A stretch of 64,000 bases of DNA from Clostridium sp. 'White wine YQ' (GCF_028728205.1 NZ_JAQYUU010000001.1:1539318-1603317), one strand, 5' to 3'. Positions 1-9,145 are shown, counted from the stretch's first letter. The notes: a model not told the origin generated them from the letters alone. Numbers and translations: made by a program.

Positions 1-7
1 AACTATT

Positions 8-20
8 CCTCTCCTTTCTA
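8..20 (-). promoter_or_regulatory. Ribosome binding site of a gene just left of the window
   Basis: On the minus strand, AAAGGAG (17 to 11) is followed by about ten bases before the window edge. This is the spacing expected if a minus-strand gene starts immediately outside the window. The gene itself cannot be seen, so this is an inference from the motif alone. Confidence 0.35.
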
Positions 21-192
21 AATATATTTTTTCTTATTATACTTCAAAAATAGACCTAATAAAATTCTTTTTTCTAAAATATAACACAACTTTGCATATT
101 TTACATATCATATATTCAAGGATAACTTACCACCATTAATTTATATAGCTCTCGATAACAAGTCTGTACTTAAATATAAGGTGGTGAAGACT

Positions 193-747
193 ATGCTGCA
201 AACTACTCTGTATTTACTATTAATAGCCCTTATTAATAGTTTTGATAATATTGGAATAAGAATTGCCTATAGTATTGGAGGAATTACGGTTCAGCTTAAG
301 AAAAATTTTCTTATCTCTTTAATGGCATTTACTGTTGCTTTTATTTCCTCTCTCTCTGGCAGCTTAATCTCTAATTTCTTAAGCGACAATGTAGCCTCAT
401 TCCTTAGTATGCTTCTAATCTCAGGAACTGGTATCAAAATTATGCTTGAACCCTTTTTAAAGAAAAAAGATAAAACGGACCAAGTAAAAACTTTAAGTTA
501 TAAGGAATCCATTTCTATTGGACTTGCTTTAGCACTAGACGACATAGGTGGTTCCGTAGGAGTTGGTTTGGCAGGCTATCATCCGCTTGCTGTAGGCTTA
601 GCTTTCTTCTTCGTAAGTTTTCTAATATTTATATCTGGCAATTATGCTATAGAACTTTTAGGCAAATTTAAAATTGACAAAAGAATTGCTACTGTTCTAG
701 CTGGTATACTAATGATTGCAATGGGAATTTCTCAAATTTTAGAATGA
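193..747 (+). CDS. YtaF/MntP-family sporulation membrane protein
   Basis: A 184-residue integral membrane protein with about six hydrophobic segments in two similar halves. Each half has an acidic motif in a membrane segment: N-S-F-D-N-I-G near the N-terminus and A-L-D-D-I-G-G around residue 120. This two-half pattern is that of the DUF204/MntP-like fold, and the D-N/D-D-I-G form is that of sporulation protein YtaF. The related MntP proteins export manganese; transport here is only inferred. The ATG at 193 is preferred over the upstream GTG codons, because AAGGTGGTG at 179-187 is the ribosome binding site and would overlap those codons. Transcribed convergently with the spore protein gene that follows. 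Confidence 0.8.
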   Translation: MLQTTLYLLLIALINSFDNIGIRIAYSIGGITVQLKKNFLISLMAFTVAFISSLSGSLISNFLSDNVASFLSMLLISGTGIKIMLEPFLKKKDKTDQVKTLSYKESISIGLALALDDIGGSVGVGLAGYHPLAVGLAFFFVSFLIFISGNYAIELLGKFKIDKRIATVLAGILMIAMGISQILE

Positions 748-764
748 ATTTTCTTTATACCTAA

Positions 765-796
765 TAGGGGCAGTATTTTAAAAAATATCGCCCCTA
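765..796. terminator. Hairpin between convergent genes
   Basis: TAGGGGC (765-771) pairs with GCCCCTA (790-796), with an A/T-rich inner stem. It lies between the ends of the ytaF-like gene (+) and the spore protein gene (-). There is no long T tract on either side, so termination is likely but not certain. Confidence 0.55.
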
Positions 797-810
797 CTTG
801 AAAAGTACTT

Positions 811-1017
811 TTAAAGTTTTTTCTCAAAATCTTCAATCATTTTTTTAACCATCTGCCCACCTAATGGTCCTCCTATTTTTCCTGCTTCTTTGGTTGTTAT
901 GTCTCCATTATATTCTTTATTTAAATCTACTCCCACTTCTTTTGATGTTTCTACTTTAACCTTATGTAACCCTTCCTTTGCTTCTGGTACTAATATTTTA
1001 TTATTTCTATGTGCCAT
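811..1017 (-). CDS. Alpha/beta-type small acid-soluble spore protein (SASP)
   Basis: A 68-residue protein that would coat and protect DNA in the dormant spore. It has both family hallmarks: a V-E-T-S-K-E-V-G-V segment, corresponding to the GPR protease cleavage region, and the C-terminal G-G-P-L-G-G-Q-M-V-K-K-M-I segment with basic residues that contact DNA. The length fits the family (60-75 residues), though the N-terminal part (H-R-N-N-K-I-L-V-P-E-A) is less typical. AAGGAGG lies ten bases upstream of the ATG. SASP genes are normally transcribed in the forespore by sigma G; I did not find a convincing sigma-G promoter here. Confidence 0.9.
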   Translation of the reverse strand: MAHRNNKILVPEAKEGLHKVKVETSKEVGVDLNKEYNGDITTKEAGKIGGPLGGQMVKKMIEDFEKKL

Positions 1018-1149
1018 TTTAGTTCCTCCTTAATACATGGTCATACAATTAATCATTACTATTATCTGTATATATTAATTAACTACACCTCTTTATTAGT
1101 GGAAATAAAACCAAGACACTCCTTAAATTTTTATTATTAAAATAAAAAT

Positions 1150-1189
1150 AAACACATAATGCACTTTTTTGTCAGTACATCATGTGTTT
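1150..1189 (-). terminator. Terminator of the tRNA-Leu gene
   Basis: AAACACAT at 1150-1157 pairs with ATGTGTTT at 1182-1189. On the minus strand the hairpin is followed by a T-rich run (TTTTTATTTT). It lies just downstream of the tRNA. Confidence 0.7.
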
Positions 1190-1200
1190 GATTATTCTTC

Positions 1201-1286
1201 TGGTGCAGGTGACGGGACTTGAACCCGTACGTCCGTTGAACACACGCCCCTCAAACGTGCCTGTCTGCCAATTCCAGCACACCTGC
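1201..1286 (-). tRNA. tRNA-Leu (anticodon GAG), CCA encoded
   Basis: The minus strand folds into a class II cloverleaf. The acceptor GCAGGTG pairs with CACCTGC, followed by discriminator A and an encoded CCA. The D-arm contains TGGCAGACAGG. The anticodon stem is CACGT/GCGTG around loop TTGAGGG, giving anticodon GAG, which reads CUC and CUU. A long variable arm follows, then a T-arm with GGTTCAAGTCC. The 86-base length and long variable arm suit tRNA-Leu. Confidence 0.95.
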
Positions 1287-1306
1287 TAATAAAGTATTAC
1301 TTATAT

Positions 1307-1335
1307 ATAATAATTTTTTTATAATCTTTTGTCAA
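1307..1335 (-). promoter_or_regulatory. Promoter of tRNA-Leu
   Basis: Minus-strand TTGACA (1335-1330), a 17-base spacer and TATTAT (1312-1307) form a near-consensus housekeeping promoter. It ends about 20 bases before the mature 5' end of the tRNA. The tRNA can therefore be transcribed independently of the polysaccharide operon that ends just upstream at 1344. Confidence 0.75.
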
Positions 1336-1343
1336 TTGTAATA

Positions 1344-2474
1344 CTATAAGTCTGCATTCTTTTTAGCTAGAAAAATTAGTGCATTCAAATTATCATAGGA
1401 ATATACTGCTTTAGTTTGTTCATTTCCAAATGAACCATAGATCTCACTATTTTCATTTTTAACTTGGAATTCTAACATTCTTTTCTTTATTGCATTAGCC
1501 TCAGTTTGTCTATTTGCATTTGCAAATATCTCTCCACATATTGAATATAATGAAGTAGACTCATAATCACTTGTTCTATTCCCGTTAAAATCATATTTTA
1601 TATACAACTTATTTTCTTTACTAAATTCATTCCACAGCCAATCAAGCTCCTTTGAAATATCAACTCCAGCAGATTGAAGGTTTTTGAGTACTATAAGTGA
1701 GTACAATAGTTCTACGTCTTTTTCATCTGAATACTTGTTTTCTTTTGGCAAATAACTTTTCTTAAATAAGGGCACTCCTTTTACAGGTTGTCCATTCTTT
1801 ACTATATCTAAAGAATTATTATAAATTTTCTTCCATTTAGAGTTCGATTTCTCCAATAATTCCATAGTTTTAAAATCTAAATAACATAATTGGACAAGGT
1901 TACTCATTGTTGTGCCATCGTTAAAATCAAATATATAGCCGCCTTTTGATACGTTCTTTAAGATATCTTGTGATATACTAATAGCAAGATACTTATACTT
2001 AAAGTCCCCCCATCTATCATATGCATAAAGCAAGCTTTTTACTATTCTTAAATCATCAATTGTAGATGAAGCTTTTGTAGTTTCACTTTCATTATATCTC
2101 CAAGAAATCAATCCATTTTTTAAGCTCATTTTATTCTTTACTATGTTATAATTGCTATCAAATGAATCTTTTTCCCCAGAATTTATTAGATATAGCATCC
2201 ATAACCCTTGAGATTCAGATAAAACTGTATGTCCTTTGGTTATATCTCCTTGATCAGGTTCATCAATATAATTTGTATATACTCCATATCCATCCTTATA
2301 CATTTTACTTTTTAAAAAGTTATAACTTAAAACTTCTTCTTTTGACTTTTCTTCTGTTTTCCATGATATATTTAAATTCAGCTTAAAAATATACGGTTTA
2401 ACAATAACAAAAGTCACAGAAAATATAGCTATCATTATAATTAATATAATTTTTATGATTTTATGTTTCTTCAT
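1344..2474 (-). CDS. Membrane-anchored glycoside hydrolase family 8-like protein
   Basis: A 376-residue protein with one N-terminal membrane segment (about 7-26) and an extracellular part resembling the GH8 alpha/alpha barrel. The segment T-V-L-S-E-S-Q-G-L-W-M-L (83-94) matches the GH8 S-E-G/S-Q-G-x-x-M motif, with E87 as candidate general acid. S-T-I-D-D-L-R-I (137-144) lies where GH8 enzymes carry their Asp residues. GH8-like proteins are recurrent partners of polysaccharide synthases (BcsZ, Bacillus YdaJ), where they trim the nascent chain. It is the last gene of a five-gene operon, 13 bases after the GT2 synthase. Substrate unknown; the family call is from motifs only. Confidence 0.7.
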   Translation of the reverse strand: MKKHKIIKIILIIMIAIFSVTFVIVKPYIFKLNLNISWKTEEKSKEEVLSYNFLKSKMYKDGYGVYTNYIDEPDQGDITKGHTVLSESQGLWMLYLINSGEKDSFDSNYNIVKNKMSLKNGLISWRYNESETTKASSTIDDLRIVKSLLYAYDRWGDFKYKYLAISISQDILKNVSKGGYIFDFNDGTTMSNLVQLCYLDFKTMELLEKSNSKWKKIYNNSLDIVKNGQPVKGVPLFKKSYLPKENKYSDEKDVELLYSLIVLKNLQSAGVDISKELDWLWNEFSKENKLYIKYDFNGNRTSDYESTSLYSICGEIFANANRQTEANAIKKRMLEFQVKNENSEIYGSFGNEQTKAVYSYDNLNALIFLAKKNADL

Positions 2475-2487
2475 ATACCCTCACCAA

Positions 2488-3894
2488 TTAGGAAAAAGCT
2501 TTTCTCTTAATCTTCCCCCAACTATTTCTCTTCTTTCTAAATTTTATAATTCCTTCTAATCTAAATAATACTGTAAGCTGCCTATATCCAAAATTCTCTA
2601 AAACTCCAAAAAAACTCAAACGAAGTAATTGTCTTAAACTTGGATATTTATTAAATGTATACTCTTCGAGCAAAATTGCTCCTATCGATAAAATGATTCC
2701 ATAAAGTATCGATGCAGTAAGAAAAAGAATAAAAAACCTTAAGTCTAAAAATCCAAAAACAAAGGAAAGTGGAATTAAAAAATAACCAATGACCTCAACT
2801 AATGGCCCTATCATTTCAAATATCCAAAAATATGGAGCTGCAATAAAACCTATAGAGCCGTATTTAGGATTAAATAGGATTTTCTTGTGTCTAAACAAGC
2901 TGTCCATAAGTCCTATTTGCCACCTTACTCTCTGACTTTTCAAATCTTTTATTCTTTCTGGAGCTTGTGTCCAACATACAGGATCTGGTATAAATTTTAC
3001 CTTATATTGCCTCTTATTGGCAAGCATATATTCATGTAATTTCATTACAAGTTCCATATCTTCTCCTATAGTCCCTACACTATATCCCCCTACTTCTATA
3101 ACTTCTGCCTTACTAAATGCGCCAAAGGCTCCAGATATTATAAGCAGAGATCCCATAGCATCCCATCCCATTCTTCCAGTTAGAAATGCTCTTAAATATT
3201 CAATAATCTGAAACATTGCTATCCTATTTTTAGGAAGCTCTATTTTTTTTATAATTCCATCTCTTATAGAACTTCCATTAGCAATTCTCACAATTCCTCC
3301 AACAGCAATAGTTGCTTTATTTTCAATAAAGGGCATTGTAACTCTTATTAATGAGTCACTTTCAATTATTGAATCAGCATCAATTGCAGCAAAAATAGGA
3401 TACTTAGATACATTTATTCCAGCATTTAGTGCATCAGCTTTTCCTCCATTTTCTTTATCAACCAAAACTAAATTGGGTATATCTATATTTTTGAAAATTC
3501 CTTTTATATTTTGAGTTTTAACCCTATATCGTATTGGTTGTTTTAGCATACCTAAATCAAAAGCTTCAATTACTTTTTTTAAGGTTTCATCTTTGGAACC
3601 ATCATTTATTACTATAATTTCAAAATTAGAATAGTTAAGAGATAACAAGGACTTAATATTGTCAACAATGGTTTCTTCTTCATTATAAGCAGGAACTAAC
3701 ACGGAAATAGGCAGCATATTTTCTGATGAACCGTATTTTTTATAGTCAGAATATACTATCTTCTTAATATAATCCGATAAACTAAAGGCAGATAGTATCA
3801 ATTGAATGAAATATATAGAATTAATTAATAAAACATAATATAAAATAAAATTATTAAAACTGTAAATAATTCTTCCAATAATACTCCAGTCCAT
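2488..3894 (-). CDS. Processive family 2 glycosyltransferase, membrane polysaccharide synthase
   Basis: A 468-residue synthase with one N-terminal membrane helix, a cytoplasmic GT-A domain (about 60-330) and several C-terminal membrane helices (about 350-430). Catalytic signatures are complete: V-P-A-Y-N-E-E (67-73), I-N-D-G-S (96-100), the D-A-D metal site (172-174), G-E-D (277-279) in the place of the T-E-D base, and Q-R-V-R-W (321-325). This set is typical of processive beta-glycan synthases such as cellulose, poly-N-acetylglucosamine and YdaM-type enzymes. The sugar cannot be read from the sequence. It follows the HEAT-repeat gene by 7 bases and precedes the GH8-like gene. No PilZ domain is present, so any cyclic-di-GMP control must act through a partner. 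Confidence 0.88.
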   Translation of the reverse strand: MDWSIIGRIIYSFNNFILYYVLLINSIYFIQLILSAFSLSDYIKKIVYSDYKKYGSSENMLPISVLVPAYNEEETIVDNIKSLLSLNYSNFEIIVINDGSKDETLKKVIEAFDLGMLKQPIRYRVKTQNIKGIFKNIDIPNLVLVDKENGGKADALNAGINVSKYPIFAAIDADSIIESDSLIRVTMPFIENKATIAVGGIVRIANGSSIRDGIIKKIELPKNRIAMFQIIEYLRAFLTGRMGWDAMGSLLIISGAFGAFSKAEVIEVGGYSVGTIGEDMELVMKLHEYMLANKRQYKVKFIPDPVCWTQAPERIKDLKSQRVRWQIGLMDSLFRHKKILFNPKYGSIGFIAAPYFWIFEMIGPLVEVIGYFLIPLSFVFGFLDLRFFILFLTASILYGIILSIGAILLEEYTFNKYPSLRQLLRLSFFGVLENFGYRQLTVLFRLEGIIKFRKKRNSWGKIKRKAFS

Positions 3895-3901
3895 ATTTCA
3901 C

Positions 3902-5050
3902 CTAACTTTCTTTCTTTGATAAATATTCTGAAAATAGCTCGTATAACTCTTTTTTATTTTGCTCTCTTGAATATTGGAACACAAAAATTTCTTGAGTTAA
4001 ACCACTTCCCTCAAGAGCAGATACAATGCTGTCTTTTGCAAATTCATCATCACTCATAAATATTTCTCTAAGTTTATTTATCCCAGCTCTTATATTTATA
4101 ATTGAATTAGCAGAATTATATCTAACCCACCATTCACTATCAGAAAGTGCATTAATTAAGGCATCTAGTGCTCTTTCATCTTGCATAGTTCCAAGAGCTT
4201 TTGCAGCTGCAGCTCTTACCTCCCAATTTCTATCTTTTAACTTATTTAATATTTGATCCATAAACCTAGTATCACCGGTTTTTCCAATTGCTTTTATTGC
4301 TGCAATTCTTTTTTCTTTATTTTCATTATTAATAAATCTTGCTATATTTTCATTTAATGTAGGGACCATGTATCCTCCTGTAGTTTTTATAAATACAGTA
4401 GATACAAATACATTAGGGAAATCAAGCATTTTATTAAATAATCCTAACTTATCTCCTTCAAAACTATCTATTATTTCAGTTAAAGCTCTCTCACTTAAGT
4501 TAAATTTATTGCCTAAAATATTAAAGGCCTCTATCAAAGCTTCTTTATTGCCTATTTTAGTTAATGCCATTAACACGTTATATCTTATGTCAATGGATCT
4601 TATTCTAAGGGCTTTTAATAGATTTTCTGTGGCAGCTTCATTTTTAAATATTCCAAGATTTTTGCATGAATGGGCCACTTTAAAATAATCTCTGCTTTTT
4701 AAATTTTTAAATTCATATTCTAGAAGTCCTGTTTTATAACATACATCACTCATTCTTTTTGATACTACTCCAGTGTAAATGTTACCGTAAAAAGCAATTC
4801 TGTCAATTATGATCCTTCGTTTAAGCTTATTTTTTACTAGCTTACTTAATTCTTGAATTTCTTCAATAGTACCCTCTCTATTCTCTAAATTAATCATAAG
4901 CTCATCAAAAAAATCTACTATATCCTTATAATAGCTATTGGACTTTTTATGAATATATTTTTCCAAAAATTTTTGATAAACTAAGTAAATATATAAAATA
5001 AGTATAAATCCTATAAAAAATACAATTGAATAATAAACTAATCTCTCCAT
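3902..5050 (-). CDS. Membrane-anchored HEAT-repeat protein
   Basis: A 382-residue protein with one N-terminal membrane helix and then a helical domain. The second half has PBS-lyase-type HEAT repeats, for example I-A-A-I-K-A-I-G-K-T-G-D and V-R-A-A-A-A-K-A-L-G. HEAT repeats are protein-binding scaffolds; no enzyme motif is visible. The ATG at 5050 is chosen because AGAGGTAAT lies directly before it. A longer reading to 5086 would overlap the upstream gene and lacks a ribosome binding site. The start lies one base after the upstream stop, so the two are probably translationally coupled. Its place between the regulator-like protein and the synthase suggests an adaptor role, which is inference. 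Confidence 0.75.
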   Translation of the reverse strand: MERLVYYSIVFFIGFILILYIYLVYQKFLEKYIHKKSNSYYKDIVDFFDELMINLENREGTIEEIQELSKLVKNKLKRRIIIDRIAFYGNIYTGVVSKRMSDVCYKTGLLEYEFKNLKSRDYFKVAHSCKNLGIFKNEAATENLLKALRIRSIDIRYNVLMALTKIGNKEALIEAFNILGNKFNLSERALTEIIDSFEGDKLGLFNKMLDFPNVFVSTVFIKTTGGYMVPTLNENIARFINNENKEKRIAAIKAIGKTGDTRFMDQILNKLKDRNWEVRAAAAKALGTMQDERALDALINALSDSEWWVRYNSANSIINIRAGINKLREIFMSDDEFAKDSIVSALEGSGLTQEIFVFQYSREQNKKELYELFSEYLSKKES

Positions 5051-5051
5051 A

Positions 5052-6320
5052 TTACCTCTTCTGTAACAACTTATTAATCCTTGCATCTAATTCAATTGGT
5101 GAAGCAGGTCTGCTTAAAAAATCATCTGCTCCTTCATTAAATGCTCTATCAATTAATGCTTCACTTTTTTGCAGGGTAAACACTAGAATTTTAGTATCTT
5201 TATTTGCATTTTTAACTTCTCTTATTATTTCAACCCCAGTCATTCCTGGAAGTATAAACTCTGTTATAACAATATCTATTAAATGTAATGATAATATCTT
5301 CTGTAAAGTCTCTACATCATTTGCTGTGTATACATTAAAATCTTTATTTTTATATCTTTTTTTAATTATTTTCAAAAATTCCTTGTCTTCGTTTATGATA
5401 AGAATACTCTTTAAATTTAATTCAATATTTTTATCACTTAAATATACTTTTCCTCTTTCCTTTTTCTTAAATTTCAATAATTCAATTAGCGCTATTTTTA
5501 AAATATCTTCCTCTTCTTGGAGTTCTCTAACATTTCCGGTAATACTTATTTCAGTATTAAATTCATTAGATAGCTTCCTAACTTCATTTGCAATCTCATC
5601 TCCAAGCTTAAGCACATATAATGAAGCTTTATTGGGAAATGCCATTAAAAACTTTCCTCCAGCTACTCTAAATATAAAGTCTCTTAGCTCTATTCTGTCC
5701 ATTAAGATACTTGTTATTTTTTTAATAACATCATTTCCTGCTAATTTCCCGATTTTCTTATTAATAGATGATAAATCATCTATATCAACTATTAAAATTG
5801 ATAACTTTGATTTATCTTTCTTAGATATATCCCTCTCTTTATTAAGCAATTTTTTTCCGTAAGAAACTGTATAGGTTCCTGTTAGAGTATCATATATTAA
5901 TGAATTAACATATTCATTATAAATGCTTACAATATTCTTTATTTTTAAGACTAATTCTTTTGAATTTATTGTTTCCTTAAAATAATCTATTGCTCCCATT
6001 TCCATCACTTCTAGTTTAGCTTCATTATAAAACTCTCCAAGAAACACTATGGGTATCTTTTTAAATTTTTCTTCTTTTCTTAGTTTCTTATATAATTCAA
6101 AGGATATTTTTTCAATATCATCTTCAATAATTATTAAGCTAATACTTTCTTCTAATAAATCTAAAAAAACTTCTTCCTTGTCCTCCATAAAATCTTTTAT
6201 GCTTTCTACCAAAACCCCAAATCCATAGATATTGCATTCTACCACCCAATTGGGAAGTTTTTTTTCATTATGAGTAAAAAATAGAATACTTCCTTTAGAT
6301 TCATTAATATTTACTAACAT
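5052..6320 (-). CDS. Receiver - degenerate GGDEF - receiver protein (pseudo-signalling)
   Basis: A 422-residue soluble protein with three modules. Residues 1-130 form a receiver-like fold without clear phosphorylation residues. Residues 140-300 form a GGDEF domain whose signature is R-V-A-G-G-K-F (218-224) instead of R-Y-G-G-D-E-F; loss of the D and E makes cyclase activity unlikely. Residues 303-422 form a second receiver with Glu354 where the phospho-accepting Asp should be (V-I-T-E-F-I-L-P-G-M), Arg404 in place of the usual Lys, and Thr382 kept. Degenerate GGDEF proteins such as Bacillus YdaK act as cyclic-di-GMP receptors beside polysaccharide synthases, so a similar receptor or scaffold role is likely. 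The gene starts directly on the previous stop (TAAATG). Confidence 0.8.
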   Translation of the reverse strand: MLVNINESKGSILFFTHNEKKLPNWVVECNIYGFGVLVESIKDFMEDKEEVFLDLLEESISLIIIEDDIEKISFELYKKLRKEEKFKKIPIVFLGEFYNEAKLEVMEMGAIDYFKETINSKELVLKIKNIVSIYNEYVNSLIYDTLTGTYTVSYGKKLLNKERDISKKDKSKLSILIVDIDDLSSINKKIGKLAGNDVIKKITSILMDRIELRDFIFRVAGGKFLMAFPNKASLYVLKLGDEIANEVRKLSNEFNTEISITGNVRELQEEEDILKIALIELLKFKKKERGKVYLSDKNIELNLKSILIINEDKEFLKIIKKRYKNKDFNVYTANDVETLQKILSLHLIDIVITEFILPGMTGVEIIREVKNANKDTKILVFTLQKSEALIDRAFNEGADDFLSRPASPIELDARINKLLQKR

Positions 6321-8444
6321 TTAACTCGCTCCAATTCTTTTAAATGCATCTTTTAAAATATAGTACGATGGCTTTAATCTTTCGTGATATTTTGGGAATT
6401 GCCACTCTTCCCAGTTATAAGTTCCAACATTTCCACTTTCTAATGCTCCATCTGCTTTTAATATGCTTAACCCTATCTGAAAGTTTTGTGCTTTTACAGG
6501 TTTTATGCCCTCTATATGCAAATCATTCATTATCATTTTTTCTGATGGATCCATCACATTAAATAGTTGCCAAGGAATTCTTATTTCTATATTATCTCCA
6601 TTAGAGTAAAAATCACTTAAGGAATTAAATTCCTTGTTTTTAGGGTTCCCATTACCATAAAATAATTTACCAGTTTCGTATTTAGTAAATGGAATCACTC
6701 TCTTATCCTGCGGTAACTTCAGCTCTCTATTTAAGCACAGATATATTGGATTAAAAGTTCCGCTATTTTTAACATCAAAGTCTGGATTTACATCAATCAT
6801 TCCGAGTTTTGAATATATATAATAAAATGAATCATAATAGCTATCTACAATTACTCTGGAGTTATCTCTCCCATTTATAACAATTAGAAATTCTGATCCC
6901 ATATTTAAATTTAAATTAAAATCTTTATAATAACTATTTCCACTATTTTTTAAAGTATCTATGGAAATAATGATTTTATCCTTAAATATCTGTAAATCTT
7001 TTTTCTTTACCCAAAAATATATATATTTTTCATCAGACTTAACATACAGTTCCGCACTATTAGTTTTAGAAACATTCTTATTATTAATCCACTCTTTAAT
7101 ATTTCCATCCACATAGCAAATACTTTCCTTTTCTCCTGGGTCAAAAGCCAAAACTCCAAACTCCTGTTCATTTGTTTGCGGATTTGACCAAAAGGGTCTT
7201 CTATCTGGTATATCTAAATCCATGGTATTCCAAGTCCTCTTAAACCATTCATCTTGCCATGTAAAAACGAGTCCACCTGCATAACCCGTGTTATAAATAT
7301 CTTGTAGCATTGATACTTCCATTTCTCCTTGAGATTTTTCATCTACCTCTCCTTGATTAAAACCAGTATGAATATTCTCATGTGCCTTGCCTCTAGATGC
7401 TGGAATTCCGAATTCTGCTACTAATACAGGAATGTTATGCTCCTTTATCAAATCCTCTAAATAAGCTTTGTAGGTATTAACCTCTCCATTTTTATTTTGA
7501 ATATATTCTTTTTGATAATTCATTGAGTCTGGGTAATAGGGATAAATGTGATATGATGCAAAAAGTCCTGGTTTGAAATTTTCTTTACTTAAAATATGCA
7601 TTGGATTTACTGGAACCAAGTCCTCTTTGGGTAAGGGTTCATTTGGATGGCTTAGCAAATCTGTAGTTACCCAATTAGTAAAGCTTGTAGGTCTTTGCAT
7701 TTTATACTTATCAGTTTCATATTTAATTGCATAATCCTGAATCTCTGCAAGCCAATTTTCAAATGGTGAGGCGTCTTTTGTATAAATATACTTACCATCA
7801 TAAGATTTTTTATCCTCATTCTTTTCATTTGTACTAATTACAAACTCAGGATCCCATTCAATACCAAGTATCCATGCAGAAATATAATTTGAGACGTCAT
7901 GGGTGTACTTCCCACTAGCAAACCCTCTCTGTTCTTTAAGTTCAGCATTTCCGTGAATTATATCAATTAAATTTTTAGTGTCTTCCTTAACGGTATCCAA
8001 TATTTTTTTATCAAAAGCGTTCCCAATAGTTGCCATATCCTCTTCATTAACCCAAACTCCTTGCATAACATATATTGGATTAAAATTTTTCTTGTTATAT
8101 TCATATAAAGCTTCATAAAATTCAGGTTTAAGTGTTGTATAAACTCTTATCGTACTTGAATTCATATTACTTATTTCCTTAAACCAATTAAGGTATTCAT
8201 CTTTTGTCAAGGCTAATTCACCTGGGAAATGTCCTGGTTTTCCAAGTCCAAGATTTACTCCTTTAATAAATTCTTTTTTCCATCTTCCATATTTATAGAC
8301 ATAAAAACTTTTATTTTCTGCCTTTGCAATATAAGCAACATCATTTTTGAATAGAGAAGTCTTATCTCTAATTATTGGTGCTATTTTTATTCCTATGACA
8401 ATAAAAATTATGATTAGTGTAACAGTTAAAAAATACTTTTTCAT
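6321..8444 (-). CDS. Secreted or anchored glycoside hydrolase-like protein
   Basis: A 707-residue protein, first gene of the polysaccharide operon. An N-terminal membrane/signal segment (about 1-25) precedes a TIM-barrel-like region resembling clan GH-A. L-G-I-E-W-D-P-E (about 194-201) could hold the acid/base and V-L-V-A-E-F-G-I-P (E at about 344) the nucleophile. The C-terminal 250 residues start at F-D-P-G-E-K-E and look beta-rich, like a CBM9/DOMON-type sugar-binding domain. The ATG at 8444 is chosen because GGAGG lies five bases before it; a TTG four codons earlier overlaps that site. It probably modifies or binds the polymer outside the cell. The exact family was not recognised. Confidence 0.65.
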   Translation of the reverse strand: MKKYFLTVTLIIIFIVIGIKIAPIIRDKTSLFKNDVAYIAKAENKSFYVYKYGRWKKEFIKGVNLGLGKPGHFPGELALTKDEYLNWFKEISNMNSSTIRVYTTLKPEFYEALYEYNKKNFNPIYVMQGVWVNEEDMATIGNAFDKKILDTVKEDTKNLIDIIHGNAELKEQRGFASGKYTHDVSNYISAWILGIEWDPEFVISTNEKNEDKKSYDGKYIYTKDASPFENWLAEIQDYAIKYETDKYKMQRPTSFTNWVTTDLLSHPNEPLPKEDLVPVNPMHILSKENFKPGLFASYHIYPYYPDSMNYQKEYIQNKNGEVNTYKAYLEDLIKEHNIPVLVAEFGIPASRGKAHENIHTGFNQGEVDEKSQGEMEVSMLQDIYNTGYAGGLVFTWQDEWFKRTWNTMDLDIPDRRPFWSNPQTNEQEFGVLAFDPGEKESICYVDGNIKEWINNKNVSKTNSAELYVKSDEKYIYFWVKKKDLQIFKDKIIISIDTLKNSGNSYYKDFNLNLNMGSEFLIVINGRDNSRVIVDSYYDSFYYIYSKLGMIDVNPDFDVKNSGTFNPIYLCLNRELKLPQDKRVIPFTKYETGKLFYGNGNPKNKEFNSLSDFYSNGDNIEIRIPWQLFNVMDPSEKMIMNDLHIEGIKPVKAQNFQIGLSILKADGALESGNVGTYNWEEWQFPKYHERLKPSYYILKDAFKRIGAS

Positions 8445-8522
8445 ATAAACCTCCAAATGCTACTGAAGAATTATATATAGTTTTCCATGTTACAAAAAGT
8501 TTATCCTTTTAGGCAATATAAA

Positions 8523-8547
8523 AAGGGAAGTTATTATAACTTCCCTT
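8523..8547 (-). terminator. Terminator of the polA-coaE-transglycosylase operon
   Basis: AAGGGAAGTTA (8523-8533) and TAACTTCCCTT (8537-8547) form an 11-bp stem with a 3-base loop, followed on the minus strand by TTTTTATA. It separates the polA operon from the polysaccharide operon. Confidence 0.85.
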
Positions 8548-8582
8548 CTGTCATATTTGATTATATTACATCTAATTATAAA

Positions 8583-9128
8583 CTATGTTTTATATAAAAG
8601 TTTATATATATTATAATTTACCTTAACCTTTTTAATATATTTATCTGTTTCACCATAGGGAATATTATGCAGATTCTTCCCATCCTTTGATATATCGGAG
8701 TTATTTAGCCATTTACTTACATTACCTCTTCCTGCATTATATGCTGCCAAAACTAATTCAGTTGTACCAAACTCCTCTTGTAAGTTTTTTAAATACCAAC
8801 AACCCATTTGTATATTTTTTTCTGGATCAAATAGATCTTCACTTTTAAAGTTATTATTATTCATTGACTTTGCAATCCATTCAGCTGTAGGTTCGGTCAA
8901 TTGCATAAGACCAATGGCCTGCTTCTTAGAAGCTACGTCTTTATTAAACTTACTTTCAGTATTAATTACAGACATCACTAAATATGGATCTAAGCCATTT
9001 TCCTTTGAATATTTCAAAATATAACCCTTATATTTAAGCGGATATAAAGTATTATATATAATTTCTCTTGAAATCAATACAATAGCTATTAGAGTCAAAA
9101 CTACTATAAATACTCTCTTTAATTTCAT
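8583..9128 (-). CDS. Membrane-anchored lytic transglycosylase (SLT domain)
   Basis: A 181-residue protein with an N-terminal membrane anchor (about 5-22) and an extracellular SLT/goose-lysozyme fold. The catalytic glutamate is E58 in V-I-N-T-E-S-K-F-N. The family motifs A-I-G-L-M-Q-L-T (about 71-78) and A-A-Y-N-A-G-R-G-N-V-S are present. Such enzymes cleave peptidoglycan glycan strands to 1,6-anhydro ends. It lies 17 bases after coaE and is the last gene of the polA-coaE operon. GGGAGA precedes the ATG. Length is typical for the short clostridial and bacillar members. Confidence 0.9.
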   Translation of the reverse strand: MKLKRVFIVVLTLIAIVLISREIIYNTLYPLKYKGYILKYSKENGLDPYLVMSVINTESKFNKDVASKKQAIGLMQLTEPTAEWIAKSMNNNNFKSEDLFDPEKNIQMGCWYLKNLQEEFGTTELVLAAYNAGRGNVSKWLNNSDISKDGKNLHNIPYGETDKYIKKVKVNYNIYKLLYKT

Positions 9129-9145
9129 TATTGTCTCCCATAGAA

